A DNA stretch of 64,000 bases from positions 343,174-407,173 of the forward strand of contig NZ_JAFCKF010000009.1 in the NCBI RefSeq assembly GCF_018130545.1, read 5' to 3'. The notes beneath the pieces were generated by a model that made no database searches, had not been told where the DNA came from, and saw only the letters and a list, made by a program, of their open reading frames with translations. This DNA is from Bradyrhizobium tropiciagri. GTDB taxonomy: Bacteria > Pseudomonadota > Alphaproteobacteria > Rhizobiales > Xanthobacteraceae. A program made the translations under genes and the position numbers. This document shows, in pieces, positions 59,663 to 64,000 of the stretch (positions are counted from its first letter, which is position 1; each line of letters begins with the position of its first letter).

Positions 59663-60244
59663 ATGAAGAAAGTTCTGCTCGCCGGTCTCGCGGCGCTCAC
59701 GATAGCCGGCTCGACCGCGGTCTATGCCCAGCATCGCCCCTGGTTCCATGGCCATATGCGGATGAGCCCCGAGGATCGGGCCGCCTTCCTCGACGCGCGC
59801 ATCGCCGCGGTGCACGCCGGGCTGAAGCTGACTGCTGATCAGGAGAAGCTGTGGCCGCCGGTCGAGACCGCGGTGCGCGACTTCGCCAAGACGCGGCTCG
59901 ATCGCGCCAATGCGCGGATGGCCGCCGAGAAGGCCGATGCCGACAAGGCCGACAAGCCGGATGATCCGGTGGCGCGTCTGCGCGAGCGCGCCGACAACAT
60001 GGCGGCGACCGCAACCTCGCTGAAGAAGATCGCCGATGCCGCCGATCCGCTCTACAAGACGCTCGACGACAACCAGAAGCGGCGGCTGACCATGCTCACC
60101 CATATGGAAGGCCGTGGCTTCGGTGCCGAGGGCTGGCGCCGCCACCGTATCGAGCGCGGCATGGATCGCTGGGAGCGCGGCGGCCGCGACCATCATTTCG
60201 ACCGCGACGACGCTCCGGATCAGGAGCGCTCCGGCCGGCTTTGA
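59663..60244 (+). CDS. Periplasmic Spy/LTXXQ-type protein
   Basis: 193 residues: signal peptide (MKKVLLAGLAALTIAGSTAV, cleavage at YAQ), then a mostly helical, charged protein with LKLTADQEKLWPPVETAVRDF (LTxxQ motif), coiled segments in the middle (RANARMAAEKADADKADK), a second LTML-type helix and an Arg/His/Asp-rich tail. The fold resembles the CpxP/Spy family of periplasmic chaperones and metal-stress proteins. AAGGAGG lies 5 bases before ATG 59663. A terminator follows at 60278. Confidence 0.83.
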   Translation: MKKVLLAGLAALTIAGSTAVYAQHRPWFHGHMRMSPEDRAAFLDARIAAVHAGLKLTADQEKLWPPVETAVRDFAKTRLDRANARMAAEKADADKADKPDDPVARLRERADNMAATATSLKKIADAADPLYKTLDDNQKRRLTMLTHMEGRGFGAEGWRRHRIERGMDRWERGGRDHHFDRDDAPDQERSGRL

Positions 60245-60277
60245 GCGCCCGCCGCCGGCAGCATCGCCAAGCGTCTG

Positions 60278-60304
60278 AAAGGCCGCCGGAATCCGGCGGC
60301 CTTT
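60278..60304 (+). terminator. Rho-independent terminator of the Spy-like gene
   Basis: AAAGGCCGCCGG...CCGGCGGCCTTT (arms of up to 13 bases around a tiny loop, which in practice opens to 3-5 bases) followed by CGTCTGTC. The stem is strong; the T-run is short but present as TTT. Confidence 0.75.
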
Positions 60305-60420
60305 CGTCTGTCACGAGGCTTCGTAAAAGTCGGGAAAACTTGCGTGAGCTTGCTGGACATCGCGGAATCGCTTTGCTAAACGACGGCCTCTCTTGCGAGG
60401 GTCATTTCCGGACAAGTTCC

Positions 60421-60496
<76 letters not shown>

Positions 60497-60542
60497 AGCT
60501 TTTCAATAGCTTAGGTTAGCCCTCGTAGCGGTCATTCCGACA

Positions 60543-60580
60543 AGCAGCCGTGTCTATTCCGACAAAACGGCTGCTTTTGT
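60543..60580 (+). terminator. Probable terminator of tRNA-Lys
   Basis: AGCAGCCGT (60543-60551) pairs with ACGGCTGCT (60567-60575) followed by TTTGTT on the plus strand, 47 bases after the tRNA end. It overlaps the last codons of the convergent integrase. On the minus strand no T-run follows, so it serves tRNA transcription. Confidence 0.55.
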
Positions 60581-61825
60581 TCGCTCCTCGCGCCGTTTCC
60601 GGGTCCCCGATATGAGCTGCTTGCGAGTGCGTTTCGCATAGGTCGGCAATTGCCGCGCCGACCGATGGCGGCCGGCGGCACGAAGTTCCGCATCCGTCAG
60701 ATCGCTGTCGGCCCCCTCCGTAAACCCGCCATGGCGGAAAGAGGTGAATGAAAGCTCGGCCCGAATGCCGGCTGCCGTAACGATGTCCTTCACGACGCTG
60801 CGCAGGTACCGCAGATCCTTGCGCTCGGTGATCCATGGTAACGGGGTAGTTGATCTGCGGTGTGCGTGGTCGCGCCGGAAGACCAGGCCCGAAACCATGA
60901 CCTCCTTGATGGCGTCGAGTTCGGCCATCAGTTCCGGGAAGAGCGCCTCGCCCCGGTCATCGAAAAGTGGCCACCAGGCTTCCTCGCCGTTTTTTGGATG
61001 AACGATCTTGACGCTGTTGGGCCGCTCCCTTGGACGGTAGTGCGTGATCTCGAAGGCGCCGAATACATGCTCCTCGCGCTGCAACCATTCCCAGGTCACC
61101 AGTGCGGCCGTTGCAACTGAGAAGTATCCGAGCTTCTTTGCGGCTTCCCTAAATGCAACGAGTTCGTCCCAGGTCGCGGTCGGTGTCTCTCGGACAGGCT
61201 TGCCCGGTGATCGCGCCTTCAGGCCCATTCGCGAGAATGGATTGACCGCCGGCACGTGCTTCTCCTGGGCTCGCTGACCGACGAACCAGGCGCGCCTGCA
61301 AGCGGCCATCGCCGCATTCGCGAAGCGGCGCCGTTCGCGCTCGACAATATTGCCGTCCGCGTCCTTCTCTTCCACGACAAGCAGCTTCGCATAGATCGTG
61401 TCGGCAAAGCCTTTGGTAAACTGAGAGATCTGCTTCGACCCGGTACGGGTGCCATCCTTCAGCTTGTAGTCGGCGAACAGAGACAAACCCTGTTCGTAGA
61501 GCCGTTGGGTCTTGTGGTCGATTTCCTTCCACTTCTGGTGGGTCTTGAACACGCCGACGAGCCAGTCAAAGGACCCTGGGGTGATCCCAAGCGGAACCAT
61601 GTCCGTCATTCCGCGGGAGCGCCAGCTGTCGAAAGCGGGCAGCAGGACGTATTCGGCGCGCTCAACTGCAGCGCTGTAAATCTCCCCGAGTGCTTCCGCC
61701 TTGACGTGACATCCTTGCTCGCGTGCCCAGGTTGGAGGCTCGAAGAAGTAGGCCCATCGGCCACCCTTCAACGGCTTCCGCCTGCAGTACCGGGGCAATC
61801 TCAGGGCGGTCTTGGGAGGTTTCAT
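60554..61825 (-). CDS. Tyrosine-type site-specific integrase of an integrative element
   Basis: 423 residues. The C-terminal half has tyrosine recombinase catalytic features: the first Arg in LQREEHVFG, SFTSFRHGGFTEGADSDLTD (the HxxR/H box region), and the final Tyr in LPTYAKRT. The N-terminal half (YEQGLSLFADYKLKDGTRTG) is a SAM-like arm-binding domain. It lies next to tRNA-Lys with its C-terminal end toward it, the arrangement of islands that integrate in tRNA genes. ATG 61825 overlaps the upstream small gene (ATGA). The 3' end carries a second TTCCGACAA copy matching the one near 60535. Confidence 0.9.
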   Translation of the reverse strand: MKPPKTALRLPRYCRRKPLKGGRWAYFFEPPTWAREQGCHVKAEALGEIYSAAVERAEYVLLPAFDSWRSRGMTDMVPLGITPGSFDWLVGVFKTHQKWKEIDHKTQRLYEQGLSLFADYKLKDGTRTGSKQISQFTKGFADTIYAKLLVVEEKDADGNIVERERRRFANAAMAACRRAWFVGQRAQEKHVPAVNPFSRMGLKARSPGKPVRETPTATWDELVAFREAAKKLGYFSVATAALVTWEWLQREEHVFGAFEITHYRPRERPNSVKIVHPKNGEEAWWPLFDDRGEALFPELMAELDAIKEVMVSGLVFRRDHAHRRSTTPLPWITERKDLRYLRSVVKDIVTAAGIRAELSFTSFRHGGFTEGADSDLTDAELRAAGRHRSARQLPTYAKRTRKQLISGTRKRREERTKAAVLSE

Positions 61826-62157
61826 ACCAGCGCTGCCAGATCAGATGTCCTCAGATTCTGCCTGACGGCGCGGGCTCCCGCAACATGCTCGTCCACGATA
61901 GCCCTTGCCCAAATTGCTTCTCGCGACCGGCCGTTGCCTCGGCAGCTCGTTGGTGCCGGCGCTTCGCCTCGAGCGACGGCGAGCACGAGTTCGCGTACAC
62001 TCCTGAAATCAAGGTATGCAGCGAGCATGTCAATTCGCATCTCAGCTGGCCATGCGCCGCTCTCCGGATAGCGAGGCGACAGCGCATCATATCGTGTGGT
62101 CGCATAGCGCCTTCTGCTGACACTGCTCGGTTTGTCTGCGGGGCCGTTGACCGACAT
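61822..62157 (-). CDS. Excisionase-like small DNA-binding protein coupled to the integrase
   Basis: Up to 111 residues. The C-terminal 70 residues (MLAAYLDFRSVRELVLAVAR, GEAPAPTSCRGNGRSREAIW, ARAIVDEHVA) have the layout of AlpA/Xis-type winged-helix proteins that act as recombination directionality factors. Its stop overlaps the integrase start by 4 bases (ATGA), so it would be made in step with the integrase. The N-terminal 39 residues are compositionally odd and ATG 62040 (MRIDMLAAYL) is a plausible shorter start. Not confirmed by homology here. Confidence 0.65.
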   Translation of the reverse strand: MSVNGPADKPSSVSRRRYATTRYDALSPRYPESGAWPAEMRIDMLAAYLDFRSVRELVLAVARGEAPAPTSCRGNGRSREAIWARAIVDEHVAGARAVRQNLRTSDLAALV

Positions 62158-63070
62158 AAGGCACAGCCAACATTATGAGGTCTGATCGTTCAACACCAAG
62201 CCCAAGCAACATGCTGCATCCTGCGCCCAGATCGGCGTGCTAGCGTCATGTCGGTCTGATTGCTGACCGTTTGGTCAAGTCGATCATCTCTGCGTTATTG
62301 CATCCACGACCTGCGCATCCTGCTTGGTCTCGCAAGCCTTTGCTTAGCGCAGCGCGGTGACCCCGTCGTGCTGGATATCGAGGTGGAAGTCTCGATGAAG
62401 GCACTCGGCTGGCCTCTTCTCGCTCTCCCCCGTCGCAGTCCTATTCAGTCTGATCTCGGTGCGCGTGCGGCTATCGCCGCAGCGGGTTCTCGTCAACCGA
62501 GCCGCATGGCGTCTCGGCCATTCGGCTTCGATCCCTCGCGCAAGCAGAAGATATATAATGTGTCGCTCGCCGGAGGCACTCGCTCGCGGGCCCCGCCGTG
62601 CCGGCGTCGCTATCGCTGTCCCGCGCTCGGGTGCCTTGTTGACCGGTCTCGCGACTGCAGTCGCCTCGGTGCCCGCGGTCATTGCATGCCCGCGTCGCTA
62701 TCACTGCCCTCTCGCCGGCTGCCGTTTTGATCTTCTCACCCTTGCCTTGCTCTCACTTCTTCCGAGTTGCCCGGCATTGTCATAGTCGGATCTCAGGGGC
62801 GCTGCCCCTCGCGCGCGCCAGGGTAAAGCGCCAGCTTTCGCCGGCGCCGACCCGGGCGGTCTCCCCGGTCTTCCGCGCTTTGCTCATCTCGCCGGCTTTG
62901 GACGACATGGCATGCGCTTGTGCAGACCCGCTCTTTGAGCGGCCCTTGCGGGCGGGAGATACCCCTCCACCCGGGTCGCCCTGGCACTTGCTAGCCCCGG
63001 TCTCGCCGACGGGCAGGGGCGCAGGCGCGGAGTGCGCCTTGCACCCATGGAAGCAAAAGGAAGAATGATC
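62158..63070. other. Long region without convincing genes inside the integrative element
   Basis: About 910 bases. Several open frames exist on both strands, but they overlap each other, lack ribosome sites and carry arginine/proline-rich sequence without domain pattern. A 14-bp palindrome TGACC-GTTT-GGTCA lies at 62264-62277, between the minus-strand integrase operon and the plus-strand parB. The phrase GCGTCGCTATC occurs twice (around 62606 and 62693). I see no tRNA, sRNA or origin signature that I can support. Confidence 0.5.
62264..62277. promoter_or_regulatory. Palindrome upstream of the integrase operon
   Basis: TGACC-GTTT-GGTCA, perfect 5-4-5. It lies 107 bases upstream of the excisionase-like start and could bind a controlling regulator of the element. 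No regulator gene is in view. Confidence 0.35.
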
Positions 63071-64000
63071 ATGTCGGCCAAGTCAATTGGAATACCTGAT
63101 GGAACGGAGGTTCGCGTTCCGCTCGGCAAGCTCAAGAAGTCCCCGAACAATGCCCGCAAGACGCCGCACACCGAGGCGGCGATCGAGGCTTTGGCGGCGA
63201 GCATCGCCGCCAAAGGCATCCTGCAGAATCTGGTCATTGAACCGGAGGTCGATGGGGAGGGGGCGGCCACCGGGTTCTTCTGCGTGACCATCGGCGAGGG
63301 CAGGCGGCTGGCCCAGCTGCTGCGGGTGAAGCGCAAGGAAATCAAGAAGTCCGAGCCGATCCGCTGCATTGTCGACACCGCGAACGACCCCCACGAGATC
63401 AGCCTGGACGAGAACGTCACCCGGGAAAGCATGCATCCGGCCGACCAGTTCGATGCGTTCCGGAAGCTTGCGGATGAGCGTGGTTTTGGCGCGGAGGAGA
63501 TCGGCGCACGCTTTGGCGTCACGCCCAATGTGGTGCGGCAACGGCTCCGGCTGGGCGCGGTTTCCCCTAAATTGATGCAGCTCTATCGCGATGGCGAGCT
63601 GGCGCTTGAGCAGGTGATGGCCTTTGCCATCACCGACGATCAGGCGCGGCAGGAGGCTGTCTACGAGCGGCTCTCCTACGACCGCGATGCCTGCACGATC
63701 CGTCGTCTGCTCACCGAAACCCATATCGCCGCCACGGATCGCCGGGCGCGTTTTGTCGGGCTCGAGGCCTATGTGGAAGCGGGCGGAACGGTCCTGCGCG
63801 ACCTCTTTACCGAGGATCGCGGCGGCTATCTGGAGGACGTCGCGCTGCTCGATCTCCTGGTGACGGCAAGGCTCGGCCGCGAGGCGGATAGCTTGCGGGC
63901 GGCGGAAGGGTGGAAGTGGACGCAAGCCCATCTCGACTTCCCGCATGCGCACGGCATGCGTCGCGTTTATCCGCATCCGGTCGAGCTTTCGGCGGAGGAT
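63071..64000 (+). CDS. ParB/RepB/Spo0J family protein (truncated by window end)
   Basis: At least 310 residues, open at the right edge, no stop before 64000. An N-terminal ParB/Srx-type domain (about 12-115: VPLGKLKKSPNNARKT, EALAASIAAKGILQNLVI, CVTIGEGRRLAQLLR, SLDENVTRESMHPADQ) is followed by a HTH region (FGAEEIGARFGVTPNVVRQR). Such ParB-like proteins with a long helical tail are common on rhizobial plasmids and ICEs. ATG 63071 is 9 bases after AAGGA; ATG 63065 is an alternative. No parA is visible upstream. Its presence supports an element with a segregation or replication-like module. Confidence 0.88.
   Translation, partial: MSAKSIGIPDGTEVRVPLGKLKKSPNNARKTPHTEAAIEALAASIAAKGILQNLVIEPEVDGEGAATGFFCVTIGEGRRLAQLLRVKRKEIKKSEPIRCIVDTANDPHEISLDENVTRESMHPADQFDAFRKLADERGFGAEEIGARFGVTPNVVRQRLRLGAVSPKLMQLYRDGELALEQVMAFAITDDQARQEAVYERLSYDRDACTIRRLLTETHIAATDRRARFVGLEAYVEAGGTVLRDLFTEDRGGYLEDVALLDLLVTARLGREADSLRAAEGWKWTQAHLDFPHAHGMRRVYPHPVELSAED

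Noticed and set aside
62260-62785. Overlapping open frames on both strands in the gene-poor part of the integrative element
   Set aside because: They lack ribosome sites, overlap one another, and their translations are Arg/Ser/Pro-rich without domains.

Overview
The window reads as chromosomal DNA from an alphaproteobacterium of the Bradyrhizobium / Rhodopseudomonas type. The grounds are very high G+C coding sequence, many ABC uptake systems of the branched-chain amino acid and osmoprotectant classes, paired small DUF3551-type exported proteins, a two-subunit NAD-linked formate dehydrogenase, and several dispersed palindromic repeats that I recognise from memory as common in Bradyrhizobium genomes. 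The species call is inference.

Layout. 0.1-9.1 kb: a heme-binding-type membrane protein divergent from a TetR regulator with two matching operators between them; a membrane sulfatase-superfamily protein; a NEW3-protein/ABC exporter operon; and an osmoprotectant importer whose permease and binding protein are fused. 9.2-12.0 kb: small exported proteins and an HD-domain protein. 12.0-18.9 kb: a seven-gene aromatic-degradation operon (ABC binding protein, Rieske oxygenase alpha, SDR, oxygenase beta, two unknown small proteins, FAD monooxygenase) divergent from an IclR regulator, with a 19-bp palindrome between them. 18.9-29.7 kb: panE-like reductase, an ABC ATPase/permease pair without a binding protein, PAP2 phosphatase, XRE regulator with two SDR-type enzymes, an iron-sulfur protein fused to an SCP2-like domain, a cupin, a lone ABC binding protein, a NUDIX-like enzyme, and four dispersed repeats. 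29.8-35.5 kb: a complete five-gene Liv-type importer followed by an overlapping PPK2 kinase.

35.6-43.6 kb: a membrane-embedded spermidine-synthase-like protein, an NTF2-like protein, an Ada/AraC regulator, leuA with a leucine-rich leader peptide and hairpin that I infer to be an attenuator, a LysR regulator and an HD protein. 43.6-52.0 kb: molybdenum-cofactor and formate dehydrogenase genes: mobA and fdhD on the minus strand, then moeA, a fused NuoE/NuoF-type beta subunit, the catalytic alpha subunit and a cytoplasmic ModA-like protein on the plus strand. 52.0-55.4 kb: a coiled-coil membrane protein, ExoD, a second Liv-type binding protein and a GST. 55.4-56.4 kb: a gene-free block of structured repeats. 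56.4-60.3 kb: a DctPQM TRAP transporter and a periplasmic Spy/LTXXQ-type protein.

60.4-64.0 kb: tRNA-Lys(CTT), a tyrosine integrase pointing toward it, a small excisionase-like protein translationally coupled to the integrase, about 0.9 kb without convincing genes, and a ParB-family gene running off the window. I read this as the left end of an integrative element inserted at the tRNA; its far boundary is outside the window.

No CRISPR array, rRNA, transposase or phage structural gene was seen. Functions rest on motif reading without database searches. The best leads for something undescribed are the leuA leader, the Rieske operon with its two unknown proteins, the iron-sulfur/SCP2 fusion, and the tRNA-Lys element.
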